Assembly (NCBI GenBank): GCA_022702705.1
Contig: CM040428.1
Span: 104,984,022-105,048,021 of the forward strand
Direction: 5' to 3'
Origin: Papilionanthe hookeriana x Papilionanthe teres
Taxonomy: Eukaryota > Streptophyta > Magnoliopsida > Asparagales > Orchidaceae
DNA: 64,000 nt
Both the position numbers and the translations under genes were made by a program. A model generated the notes under the pieces. It was given only the letters and a program-made list of their open reading frames with translations. It was not told the origin of the DNA and made no database searches. Shown piece by piece: positions 1 to 10,480 of the stretch (its first letter is position 1; every line of letters starts with the position of its first letter).

Positions 1-3000
1 GAAGTTAAGAAGCTGATCGACACTAAATTTGTCCGTGAAGAACAATACCCTACTTGGTTAGCCAACGTAGTACCGGTCAGAAAGAAAAATGGTCAGATCA
101 GAATCTGTGTAGACTTCAGGGATTTATATAAAGCATGTCCAAAGGATGAATTTCCACTGCCAATCCCAGAACTGATGATCGACATTGCTTCAACACATGA
201 AATATTTTCATTCATGGATGGATAATCAGGATATAACCAAATAAAGATGGCACCAGAAGACGAAAAGCTCACAGCTTTCAGAACGCCGATCGGAGTGTAT
301 TGCTACACAGTAATGCCATTCGGACTAAAGAACGCAGGAGCAACATATCAAAGGGCAATGACAAAGATTTTTGATGATCTTATTCACAACCAAGTTGAGT
401 GCTACGTGGATGATGTGGTCATCAAAAGCAAACTGAAGGAAGATCACCTGTATAATTTGAGATCTGTTTTCGAGCGACTGAGGCAATACAACCTTAAGAT
501 GAATCCCTTAAAATGCGCCTTCGGCGTCACCTCTGGGAAATTCTTAGGATTTGTTATCCGACATTGCGGAATCGAAATTGATCCGGAAAAGATTAAAGCT
601 ATCTTAGAGATGCCACCTCCCAAAACCTTAAAACAGCTACGATCCTTTCAAGGGAAGCTGACATATCTTCGACGCTTTTTCTCGAACTTGTCAGGTAGGT
701 GTCATCCCTTCTCGGCATTAGTTAAAAAGGACACCAAATTCGTTTGGGAAGAGAAATGCCAACGGGCCTTCGAGGACATTAAGCAATACTTAATGACACC
801 TCCTCTCTTAGCAGCCCCAGTCTCGGGTAGACCGTTAATACTTTATACCGCGGCTTTAGACGACTCTCTCGGAGCCCTGCTAGCCCAGGTCAATGACGAG
901 GGAAAAGAAAATGCCCTTTATTACTTAAGCCGTCGTCTATTGCCGACGGAAGTAAAGTATCCTCCGATTGAGAAGCATTGTTTGGCCCTGATCTTCGCCG
1001 CTCAAAAGCTCAGGCACTACATGCTTTCTCATAAGATCAACCTCATTTCGAAAGTTAATCCGTTGCAATATTTGATGACCCGACCGACACTTTCTGGCAG
1101 ACTTGCCAGGTGGTCGATGATACTATTGCAATTTGATATAACTTTCATTCCTCTTCGCGCCTTAAAGGGGCAAATACTAGTTGACTTCCTTGCAGCACAT
1201 CCTTTACCGGCAGATTCGCCTCTCGACGACAATTTGCCTGACGAGCAGATAATAAGCCTAGAAGACACCGATGATCAACGTTGGGAACTATACTTCGAAG
1301 GAGCGTCCTCAGCACAGAAAGACAAAGAATCGCAAACGATAGTGCCCGGTAAAGCAGGAATCAGACTAATCTTTATAACACCGGAGCGAGGGATGTTAAG
1401 ATACTCCTACCACTTAACGAGCCGTGCACAAACAACGAGGCGGAATACGAGGCCCTCATAGCGGGACTAGAGCCGGCCATTCAAATGGGGATAACGGATA
1501 TCAACATCTACGGAGATTCTCAGTTGATCATTCAACAGGTCGCAGGACAATACAGAATTTTAAAGCCAAGACTCGAGCAATACTTTCAGTATGCCATGAA
1601 ATTGTTGGAACAAATTCCAAATGTAACAATCTACAAGATCCCCAGAAGAGAAAATGTTTTCGCGGATGCGCTAGCTCGCCTTGCAAAAGAATTTGCCTGC
1701 TTACAAGATGAGTCAGTTGAAGTGTCAGTTCAAGGACGACATGTCCTATCACAGCTCGACATGGATATGATACAGAAATCAGAAAAGGCAGAGGAATCAG
1801 TCGCAGCAATAACGGAAAACACAGAAGATTGGCGTCAACCGCTAATAGACTACCTGCAAATAGGTAAATTACCAGACGATAAGTCATTAGCCTATCAAAT
1901 CAAGAAAAGAACTCTGTCTTACACATTAATAAACAATACATTATACAGAAGGTCTTTTGATCAGATGTGGTTAAGATGCCTATCCGAGGCTCGTGAAATT
2001 GTCAAAGAGGTACACTCAGGACTTTGTGGCGCTCACCAGTCGGGTCCGAAAATGAAAATGAAAATTAAAAGACTAGGGTACTACTGGCCCTCAATGATGA
2101 CCAACTGTATGAAAGTCGCCAAGAGCTGTCACCAGTGCCAAGTGCACGGAGTCATTCTACACCAACCTCCAAATGTGCTACATCCGACAATTGCGTCGTG
2201 GCCATTTGACTGTTGGGGCACAGATATAGTGGGTCCGATAGAACTGCCTTCTTCAAAAGGACATCGCTTCATCCTTGCAGCTACAGACTACTTTTTTAAA
2301 TGGGTAGAAACAGTTCCACTCAGAGAAGTAAAGGCACACCACGTGCTACAGTTTTTTAAAAATCAAGTTGTCTACCGTTTTGGGGTACCGCGCAGAATCA
2401 TTTCAGATAATGGGTCCGCATTCAGAAGCACAAAAATCAACAATTTTCTCAGAAGACATGGAATCAATTGGCGATACTCAACAATGTACTACCCAAGAGC
2501 AAATGGCTTGGCTGAGGTTTTAATAAAACTCTCGTTCAGATTTTAAAGAAAACCTTGGATGACAACAAGAGAAATTGGCACGAGAAGTTGTTAGAAGCCT
2601 TATGGGCCTACAGGACGACTTTCAGGACTCCTACTCAGTCTACGCCTTACGCTTTAGTGTACGAGTCCGAGGTCATTTTACCTTTGGAGGTCCAGTTTCC
2701 ATCACTCAAGATTGCAGTTGCAAATAAAATCACTACAGAAGAAAATGCCAGATTGCGACTGGAAGAACTGGAAAGCTTGGAAGGGAAGAGACTTGCAGCG
2801 CAGCAAAATTTGGAACTGTACCAAGGTAAGATGATCCAGGCCCATGATAAACCGGTCCGCCCAAGAACTTTCAAAGTTGGTGACTTATTTCTTGTTCTCA
2901 GAAGACCTATTCTTGCACATCGCAAGATAGGAGGCAAATTTGAACCAACTTGGGAAGGGTCGTTTGTGGTCGAGGCAGTCTACTCGGGAGGCTCCTACCA

Positions 3001-3076
3001 ACTTGTGAATTACCAAGGAGAACGACAAATGCTTCCAATCAATGGACGGTATTTGAAGAAGTATTACGCAACCTGA
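1..3076 (+). pseudogene. pol: Tat-lineage pol: RT, RNase H, second RNase H, integrase (broken)
   Basis: The reading frame is open from base 1 and starts inside RT. The RT active site YVDD is intact at about 403-414. One in-frame TAA (223-225) falls where the family has a DGYSGYNQ-like motif. A gypsy RNase H covers about 830-1180. A second RNase H covers about 1285-1700 with NEAEYEAL, YGDSQL and FADALARL motifs; its first acidic position reads FEGAS where Asp is usual. A frameshift near 1410 separates the two halves of this domain. Integrase follows with an HHCC zinc finger (about 2000-2150) and DDE residues in GTDIVGP, SDNGSA and NGLAE. A one-base loss near 2519 shifts the last part, and the C-terminal domain (2555-3076) ends at a normal stop. 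Three lesions make it non-functional as written. The lineage call is firm. Confidence 0.88.
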
Positions 3077-3175
3077 TGTTTCGAAAGGTGGCCCCTAAAA
3101 TGGAGTCTTATCCCTAGAAACACGGGTGAAGCAATCACTTTGTGATTGGGTCCGAACCCAAAAACATAAAAATGG

Positions 3176-3180
<5 letters not shown>

Positions 3181-3234
<54 letters not shown>
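3181..3234. repeat. (TA)n microsatellite in the Tat element
   Basis: About 27 uninterrupted TA dinucleotides lie between the integrase stop (3076) and the start of the ALKBH-like ORF (3447). Unlike the (TA)n tracts further right, it carries no LINE insertion. The remaining bases of 3077-3446 show no coding signal. Confidence 0.95.
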
Positions 3235-3243
<9 letters not shown>

Positions 3244-3446
3244 TAAAAATGGAATACGTGAAATCATAATAGTAAAGTTTTACCCTTCCTTTCAAATCAA
3301 ATTTTGTTCCTGATCTTTCTTCATATTTTCCTACTTAAAAATTAAAATTAAAATAAGTGAATAAGAATCTTCAGTGATAAATATTTTCTTAATGTTCTTG
3401 TTCTTAGTACAGCCCCCGATCCTTTCCTTGTCTTCTTCGCGGGGAA

Positions 3447-4920
3447 ATGTCGAACGGGCGATTGGTCCTAAACTTTAAAAATGGCGTGAGTCTCGCACTC
3501 GATGAAAAGAGGGTGAAGGATGGAGCGAGTGATAGAAATTGATTCGACTTCACACCGACCGGCCTACGGTACGAAGAAAATGATTGGGTCCCAGTGGACC
3601 GAGAAGAGCTTCATAGCCAGACAGTGATGAAGATGGGTGGCCCAAGCCACCAATACGACAACAAGAAAAGAAAGACAAACACCGAGGAAAGCAAGAAAAT
3701 CAAGTCAGTAGTTGCCACGGCAGAGGGCAGGCTCGTCAGCGCCGCGCCCGCAGAGATTCAAGGGGTAAGGAGAGCTACTCTCACTGCTACTCAAAGAAGG
3801 AATAAGAATCGCCGTATCCGCAAGATGTTGACTAAACTAGCAGCAGATCAACACGAGGAAACAGCCATCTTCGCCAACACACACATTTCAAAGATACCGG
3901 TTCGTCAGGAACCAGAAAGAAGAAAGTCAACTCAAAGAAAATCAGAACAGATCGAAAAAGTGCCAAGAAGAACAGAAATAGAATCAGTGCCTCGACACCG
4001 GATAGAGATACCATATCTGAAGAACCTTGTTGCGGAAGCAACCCCGGAGGATGTCCCGACAGAGACAATCCCCGAGGAGCCAAGGTATGTAGGAGAACGT
4101 GATGGGATTGAGCCATACATCCCGCAATACGTTACTTGGCCTCGTCACTTGCAGATCATCCCAGAATATGAACTAGAAAGAATGCAAAACGTTGAGAAGA
4201 AGACTTTCGAATACTTTGAAAGGATTAGTGGCAAAAGAATCAACATTTTAGAAGGCCTCGAGTTACACACATGTGTATTCTTAGAGTACGAGCAACAGCA
4301 TATTGTGGATTGCATTTTAGAACTTCAGAAGATGGGTCGAGCAGGTCGTCTGAGAGAAAAGACTTATTCGGAACCCCGGAAATGGATGCAGGGGAAGGAA
4401 GAGTCACAATACAATGCGGATGTTGTTATAACTTCGCAGAGGACAGAAAAGGAAATCCACCAGGGATACTCCGTCACGGTGAGGTGGATCCAATGCCGAG
4501 AATAATTAAAAGAATGGTGAAAAGAATGATAGCATGGAGGGTACTGCCAGCAGACTGCATACCCAACAGTTGCATCATCAACATTTACCAGAAGGGCGAC
4601 TTCATACCTTCACACATAGACCACCATGACTTTGTCAGACCTTTCTGCACAGTTTCGTTCGTCAACCAATGCAATATCATGTTCGGATCTGACCTCCGGA
4701 TAGCAGGCCCGGGTAAGTTCCGAGGGCCGGTGGAGATACCACTTCGGTAGGTTCCGTCTTGATATTACAAGGAAATGGAGCAGACATCGCAAAACATTGT
4801 ATACCGGGAGTACCAGTGGAGTGGATCTCCGTCACTTTTAGAAGGATGGACGACAGAAAGGCGCCTTACCACTTCCAGCTAGATCCAGAATTGGAGAGTC
4901 TCCGGCCCTACGAGTTGTAA
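3447..4920 (+). pseudogene. ALKBH9-like 2OG-Fe(II) dioxygenase ORF carried by the Tat element
   Basis: A reading frame starts at ATG 3447 and runs to TAA 4918-4920, about 490 codons. It has one in-frame TGA (3540) and two single-base frameshifts (near 4398 and 4744). The first 250 or so residues are charged, Lys/Arg/Glu-rich and unrecognised. From about 4190 the sequence strongly resembles plant ALKBH9/10 proteins, known RNA N6-methyladenosine demethylases. Visible motifs are ILEGLELHT, the GCCYNF block, NSCIINIY, the iron-binding HxD in SHIDHHDF (about 4608-4631), the distal His in ADIAKHC (about 4785-4800) and the Arg-containing SVTFRR that in this family contacts 2-oxoglutarate. It lies on the same strand as pol, between integrase and the repeat-rich 3' UTR, and has no introns. 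Domain identity is confident. That it served the element, rather than being a processed host copy inserted into it, is inference. Confidence 0.85.
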
Positions 4921-5720
4921 GCTACATGGGAAATAGCACACCTCCAATGCACATCCATGCAACATTCCTGCCAAGGATGGCTTGGAAGGTGATGTTATTG
5001 ACCGTGTTTCTCATTATTCAGACATGGATTTTTAACAGATACTTTTTGGATGGATCAACAAGAATCATACATAGTCCGTTTTGAGTCATGGATTGTATGA
5101 TAAATATTTCAGATCGAGTTGTATGATGTATCTTCAACAAGATTGGAATGAAAGTGAACATGTCACATTTTGCCTTCACCCCTTTTTGTGCAAATTGACT
5201 GGGAAACGCCATTAGATTTAAATGATCTTTGAACAAAGGACAGAAAAGAAAAGAGAAATAAATAAGAACCGTTCTTTGAAATCCAAATATTCAAATGAAC
5301 TTCAAATCCACATGAACTCCAAATAAAATTCACATGAACACCAAATAAAATTCACGTGAACATCAAATAAACAACAAAAATAGAATTGGTCATTAAAGGA
5401 CAAACAAAATGAAAATGAATCTCAAATGGAATTACAATCTCAATCTATCTCTTTCAAATCCTTCAACTCTTCCTCAGATCAAAATCTACTTCAAATTACT
5501 TTGAAACCCTCTTTCGGGATGGTTCTTCCTCACGGAAAACTCACACTTCAAATTTCAAAAATCCTACACCTTTTTTTCGTCACATCAAAATCTTTTTGAT
5601 TTTCTGTGATCTCCTTCCCCTCTTGTGTGGAGATTGACTAAGTTCATTGACATAGAGCCACGAACTTGGTTCGGTTTGGTTCTGATGGCACGAGACTGGG
5701 TCCTTCTTCATACATTAAAA
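4921..5720 (+). other. 3' UTR of the Tat element before the hairpin array
   Basis: No reading frame of note. The stretch is AT-rich and changes at about 5270 to G-poor, C/A-rich DNA on this strand. It contains a small 22-bp tandem repeat (listed separately) and a degenerate first hairpin unit near 5685 (gcacgagactgggtcc). Confidence 0.5.
5309..5374 (+). repeat. 22-bp tandem repeat, three copies
   Basis: Units beginning cacatgaac, cacatgaac and cacgtgaac start at 5309, 5331 and 5353, an exact 22-bp period. Each continues with an aaataaaatt-like tail. A weaker fourth unit may precede them. Confidence 0.75.
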
Positions 5721-6942
5721 CTTCCGAGACTGGTACCTAAATTCCAGTTCTCACTTCGAGGTCGGTACCTAAATTCCGACTCTCCTTTCGAGATCGATAC
5801 CTAAATTTCGATTCTCTTCCGAATTGATACCTAAATTTCAATTCTAAACTTCCGAGACTAGTACCTAAATTCCAGTTCTCACTTCGAGGTCGGTACCTAA
5901 ATTCCGACTCTCCTTTCGAGTTCGATACCTAAATTTCGATTCTCTTCCGAATTGATACCTAAATTTCAATTCTAAACTTCCGAGACTGGTACCTAAATTC
6001 CAGTTCTCACTTCGAGGTCGGTACCTAAATTCTGACTCTCCTTTCGAGATCGATACCTAAATTTTGATTCTCTTCTGAATTGATACCTAAATTTCAATTC
6101 TAAACTTCCGAGACTGGTACCTAAATTCCAGTTCTCACTTCGAGGTCGGTACCTAAATTCCGACTCTCCTTTCGAGATCGATACCTAAATTTTGATTCTC
6201 TCCCGAATTGATACCTAAATTTCAATTCTAAACTTCCGAGACTGGTACCTAAATTCCAGTTCTCACTTCGAGGTCGGTACCTAAATTCTGACTCTCCGTT
6301 CGAGATCGATACCTAAATTTTGATTCTCTCCCGAATTGATACCTAAAGTTTAATTCTAAACTTCCGAGACTGGTACCTAAATTCCAGTTCTCACTACGAG
6401 GTCGGTACCTAAATTCTGACTCTCCTTTCGAGATTGATACCTAAATTTCGATTCTCTTCCGAATTGATACCTAAATTTCAATTCTAAACTTCCGAGACTG
6501 GTACTTAAATTCAAGTACTCATTCGAGACTAGTACCTAAATTCTAGTTCTCATTCCGAGATCAGTACCTAAATTCTGATTCTCATCCTTTTCGAGGTCGA
6601 TACCTAAATTTTGACTCTCTTTCGAGAATGGTACCTAAATTCCTGTTCTCATTCGAGACTAGTACCTAAATTCTAGTTCTTATTCCGAGATTAGTACCTA
6701 AATTCTGATTCTCATCCTTTTTTAGGTCGATACCTAAATTTCGACTCTCTTTCGAGAATGGTACCTAAATTCCGGTTCTCATTCGAGGTCGGTACCTAAA
6801 TTCAGTTCTCATTTGAGACTAGTACCTAAATTCTAGTTCTCATTCCGAGATCGATACTTAAATTCGATTCTCACTCCGAGGTCGGTACCTAAATTCCGGT
6901 TCTCTTCGCAATCCCGAGGTTGAAACCTAGGTTTCGATTCTC
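5721..6942 (+). repeat. Tandem array of about 38 hairpin units; 128-bp higher-order repeat
   Basis: The sequence cttccgagac recurs at 5721, 5849, 5977, 6105, 6233, 6361 and 6489, an exact 128-bp period over six full copies. Each 128-bp copy holds four units of about 32 bp built around a constant core, tacctaaatt. The bases on either side of the core form inverted arms that differ between the four units but stay complementary. After 6489 the array continues as about 14 more units, with a second four-unit period of 130 bp (6521 and 6651). Tandem repeats in the 3' UTR are known for Tat/Ogre elements and can seed satellites. The paired-arm design is treated in the findings. Confidence 0.95.
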
Positions 6943-9655
6943 ATTTCAAATCCAAATTTCAAATTCAAAATTTCCTCAAATTGATTTTAAACCAAACTTC
7001 AATCAAATTTAAAACTCAAACTAAAATCTAAACTCACACATCAAAGCTTGAACATGATGTGAAATCTAAATCGAATTCCCCAGATCATATGATTTGGAAT
7101 TCATCTCCTTTTCCATTCCCCAGTGAGAGTTCAGGAATCTCCAGTCTTGAAAGTATACCTGACACTCCGCAGTGAAAATTCTTCTACTTCATCCTAAGTT
7201 TGTCACTTGGACATCTATGTTGGTTTTGTTGATCTCTTCGGTCAACGCCAATACGCGCGGTGTGCTTGGTTAGCACGCCACACCTATTGGGGTCCATTTG
7301 TTGAACTCATTTTTGATGAGGTCTTCTCTTTCCTCTTTAATGTTTAGGATCTAGCCTTAGGCTTTTCCTTTGACTATCTTAGAGGACTAGAATCGGGACC
7401 CATCCCTAAGAAATTTAAACCACTTCTTGTCTCCCTGCAAACCCCACAAGCTTGATTGTAGACCCCTAATCACCTAGAGGGTTGAGATCAAATGTGGAGG
7501 TTTAAAGGATGAGTTCCCTATAAGACTCTTTGGCCTTAGGACTACCACAGGTGGCACAGTGCGGTGAGGGTTGACTTACACACTCACTACACTCACACTC
7601 TACACTCTCACACACACAATCCAAATCCTAAAACGACACCTATACCCAACTTGACTCCTCGACTCATGTAGGTCATTCATATGGATGGACCTTAACCCCT
7701 AAGCCCCTGGTTAAGAGGGTTAGGAACAACATAGTGAATGCCTCCAATGAGTCCTCTCATGGCTCATATGGGCTTAATATGGCTTCATGGCTCAATCAAA
7801 TTGATTCCATTTCATTCACATTTGATCAATCTTCATTCCTCCAAAATTTCAATTTTCGACCCTGGGACCCTACACCCATCAAACCTACCAAAAGCCCTTG
7901 AAATTGCCCAAATTTTCCAAAATCTCCAAATTACCCAAAATTTCTCAAAACCAATCCCAAACATTGCCACATCACTTAAATTGATCATCCATAGCCAAAC
8001 ATACCAAAATTTCCAAAAATACACTCCAAATACACTAAAAATACACTTTTGGCCAAACTTTTATAAATTCCAAAAATTCCCAGAAAATTCCAGAAAATCC
8101 CAAATATTCCTAATTTCATTTTGTCCAACTACACCATGGGCCAATTTTGTCAATTTACCCTACTTTTACTAAAACCCCCAATTTAGCACATTTTAAACGC
8201 AAATGAACCCAATGTCAAACCAAATCACCCCAATTGACCTCAATTTTGGTCCAATTCAATTCTAAACCTCAATTCCATATCCCCAATATCAATCTAGACC
8301 AAATTCAAGCCCAATTTGATTGACATTTGAATCCAATTTCATTTTTAAGTATGAGGCCCAATTTTGACCCATGACCTAAACCTACCTCAAACCAACCCAA
8401 TTCAATACCAATTTGACCCAAATCTTTTCTAAAACCTTCCTAGCATCCCCAAAAACAAAACACTAACATGATTTGCCCAAAATTTGGACCCAAACCTTAC
8501 TCAAATTCAACACAAACCCAAAATTCCCTAAATGGGCCTACACCCAAACCTAACCTAAATGGGCCCAAATCGCAAAATCAAAAACCAACCAAAGTTGAAA
8601 CCTATTTGTAACACCCCCATAAAAATTTCCCAACAATAATTTTACATCAATTTCAACATTAGCCCAACGTTGGCCCAAATTAGCCCAATTTGACCTATGT
8701 TGGCCCCTTTACCAAAGAAGCCCAAATCCAACCCAATCGAACCCAAACGACCTCAAACTTGCTTCAAATCAATCATGGCACATCCCTAAAATAAACCCAA
8801 CATTATTTGGCCCAACCTTTTAACAAAATTCCCATCCATAAATTTATTTTCAAGCCTAAGGCCCACTTCCTTAAGCCTTCCTAAAAAGGCCCACGCCTAA
8901 AATAAATTCAAAGGCCCAAATTTGACTCTAATGCCCACATGACACTACACTTCATCATCCATTCCAATTAAAACCTTCCCTAACTTTCAAATTCATCATC
9001 AAACCATTCCAAATCAAACCTCATGACAACTCTCACCAAAACGCCAAAAATCACAAAATCCTTCCTCATTAAAGTTGACTTAACTTTTCCCAAGCCAAAT
9101 GAAGCCATGAAGCCATGCATGAGCCTCATGGGAGCCTTGAAAGCCTTGGACACTTCACCATACCCAAGATGGCAAGAGGAGGAGGCTCTTTCCATATTCC
9201 CTTAAGGGGATTAGCCACTTCCAAGATTCCACTAAACCTTGCTTAAACTTAATTGTACTTGGATGGTGACCCTTCCCCACTAATTAAGCTGACCAAAATT
9301 ACTTCTTCTGCCCAAACTAGACATGGGGAGGTGCACCTAGCCCAATCCATACATTTGACCAAACTTGGTCAAAATACACCCTTACCCCATTCCATTTTAA
9401 TTCAATCACTTTACACATGGCCATTGCCAATTCCCTACACAAAGATCAAGCCCTGAGCCTCCTGACCCATGCCTGCCGGCCAGCCACCTGGACCGCTGGA
9501 AAACACCACACCCGAGAGCTCCCATGTGAGCCCAAGCTTGGAATTCTCACCTGCTGAGTTGCCCCATGCCCAATGGCCACCATGGTTGTTCTTCTCCTCT
9601 CCAGAGCAGCTGATCCCAACCCCTAACCCCCCCTGGGAGGCCCTCCAGCCACTCC
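6943..9655 (+). other. 3' UTR end and presumed LTR U3 region, non-coding
   Basis: I see no credible gene. A short imperfect hairpin built on ggtgtg and cacacc lies at about 7257-7286. From about 7740 to 9470 the plus strand is strikingly poor in G and rich in C/A, with many loosely repeated cccaaattt-like words. The position upstream of a TATA box fits LTR U3. I could not identify the LTR 5' end or a convincing polypurine tract. Short open frames here look like chance products of the skewed composition. Confidence 0.4.
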
Positions 9656-9663
9656 TATTTAAA
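9656..9663 (+). promoter_or_regulatory. Putative LTR TATA box (TATTTAAA)
   Basis: TATTTAAA follows a GC-rich stretch and precedes a pyrimidine-rich start-like region (ctccacctctctcgg). It lies on the element's sense strand after the presumed U3. The same TATTTAAA form is used in the LTRs of element C in this window. No transcript evidence is available. Confidence 0.5.
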
Positions 9664-9881
9664 CTCCACCTCTCTCGGCCATGGAGGAGGTGCTGAAACA
9701 AAACATACTGAAACTCTGCCAAAATTGTCTCAGACCACTCTCCACACTTAGAGCAATTGAGCTCCAGTGTCCATTTGCCCTAATCCCCATTAACAGAGCT
9801 CAATTTCAGAGTCCAAATTCCACCCAAAAATAGGACACTTCACTACAGTGAGCCAATCCCCAAATTGATTGGTCGTACACC

Positions 9882-9925
9882 TTCACCAGACCAAGAGGAG
9901 AATTTCACCAGACCAAGAGGAGAAT
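9882..9925 (+). repeat. 22-bp direct duplication
   Basis: ttcaccagaccaagaggaga starts at 9882 and again at 9904, two identical 22-bp copies in the presumed transcribed part of the LTR. Confidence 0.85.
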
Positions 9926-10264
9926 TTCAAGCCCCCTCTCCAGGCCACCCAGTTGCTCCAGCCTCCAAGCTTTATGATCGGCTGTGGTCACTTTTGTACC
10001 TAGGCAATTCACAAGGCCAAGGGACTTCATCTAGAGCTTGCTTGGACACAATCGAACGTGACACAACTCTCAGATCGAAGCTTCACTTCTCTGAGCAAAG
10101 GTATAAGATCTCTCTTCTTCCCGAGCTTAAGAACATTCTCCATTTCAAATGCCTTAATTTCAATGCATGTTTACCGTATGGATGTGTTCGTCTCTTCAAG
10201 ACGAATCCATAGAGCATAAGAACACAAAAATCCGTTGAGAATCGAGTGAGTTCTTAGGGTTTTA

Positions 10265-10480
10265 GTGTGGACGGTCACGGGTGCACACCAGTCGTAGACG
10301 ATGACCAGGAGCCGTCGGATTGAACGTGTATCGAGCGGACGGTCGGGATTGAGCCAGACAGCGCGATGGTACATGAACCGCGAGCCCGTGGAGCGCTGAG
10401 TCGGATGGCGGCGTCGAACCAGAAAGCGCCGCGTGGCTATTCGGAGATGCTAAGGATGACGCGGCGCCGATTCGGATAAA
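10265..10480 (+). other. GC-rich, CpG-dense island in the Tat LTR-like region
   Basis: About 215 bp is packed with CG dinucleotides (for example cggacggtcggg and gcgccgcg) between strongly AT-rich flanks. No reading frame is convincing. Methylated CpG decays quickly in plant transposons, so retention suggests either a young copy or local protection. Confidence 0.6.

Noticed and set aside
1029..1268. Antisense frames opposite pol and LINE ORFs (for example 1029-1268, 1528-1887, 3832-4116, 36,262-36,615)
   Set aside because: They overlap well-supported coding sequence on the other strand and show no family motifs.
3447..4920. Ordinary host ALKBH gene
   Set aside because: It has no introns, contains a stop and frameshifts, has a non-host N-terminal half and sits in phase with retrotransposon order. 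A processed host copy remains the main alternative and is kept as a caveat.
5721..6942. CRISPR-like look of regularly spaced repeats
   Set aside because: There are no unique spacers, the units are direct neighbours with covarying arms, and the context is a plant retrotransposon.
7738..10212. Open frames of 60-144 codons at 7738-8172, 9023-9205, 9469-9696 and 9865-10,212
   Set aside because: They lie in compositionally skewed LTR-like DNA, resemble no known family and show no protein-like conservation between segments.
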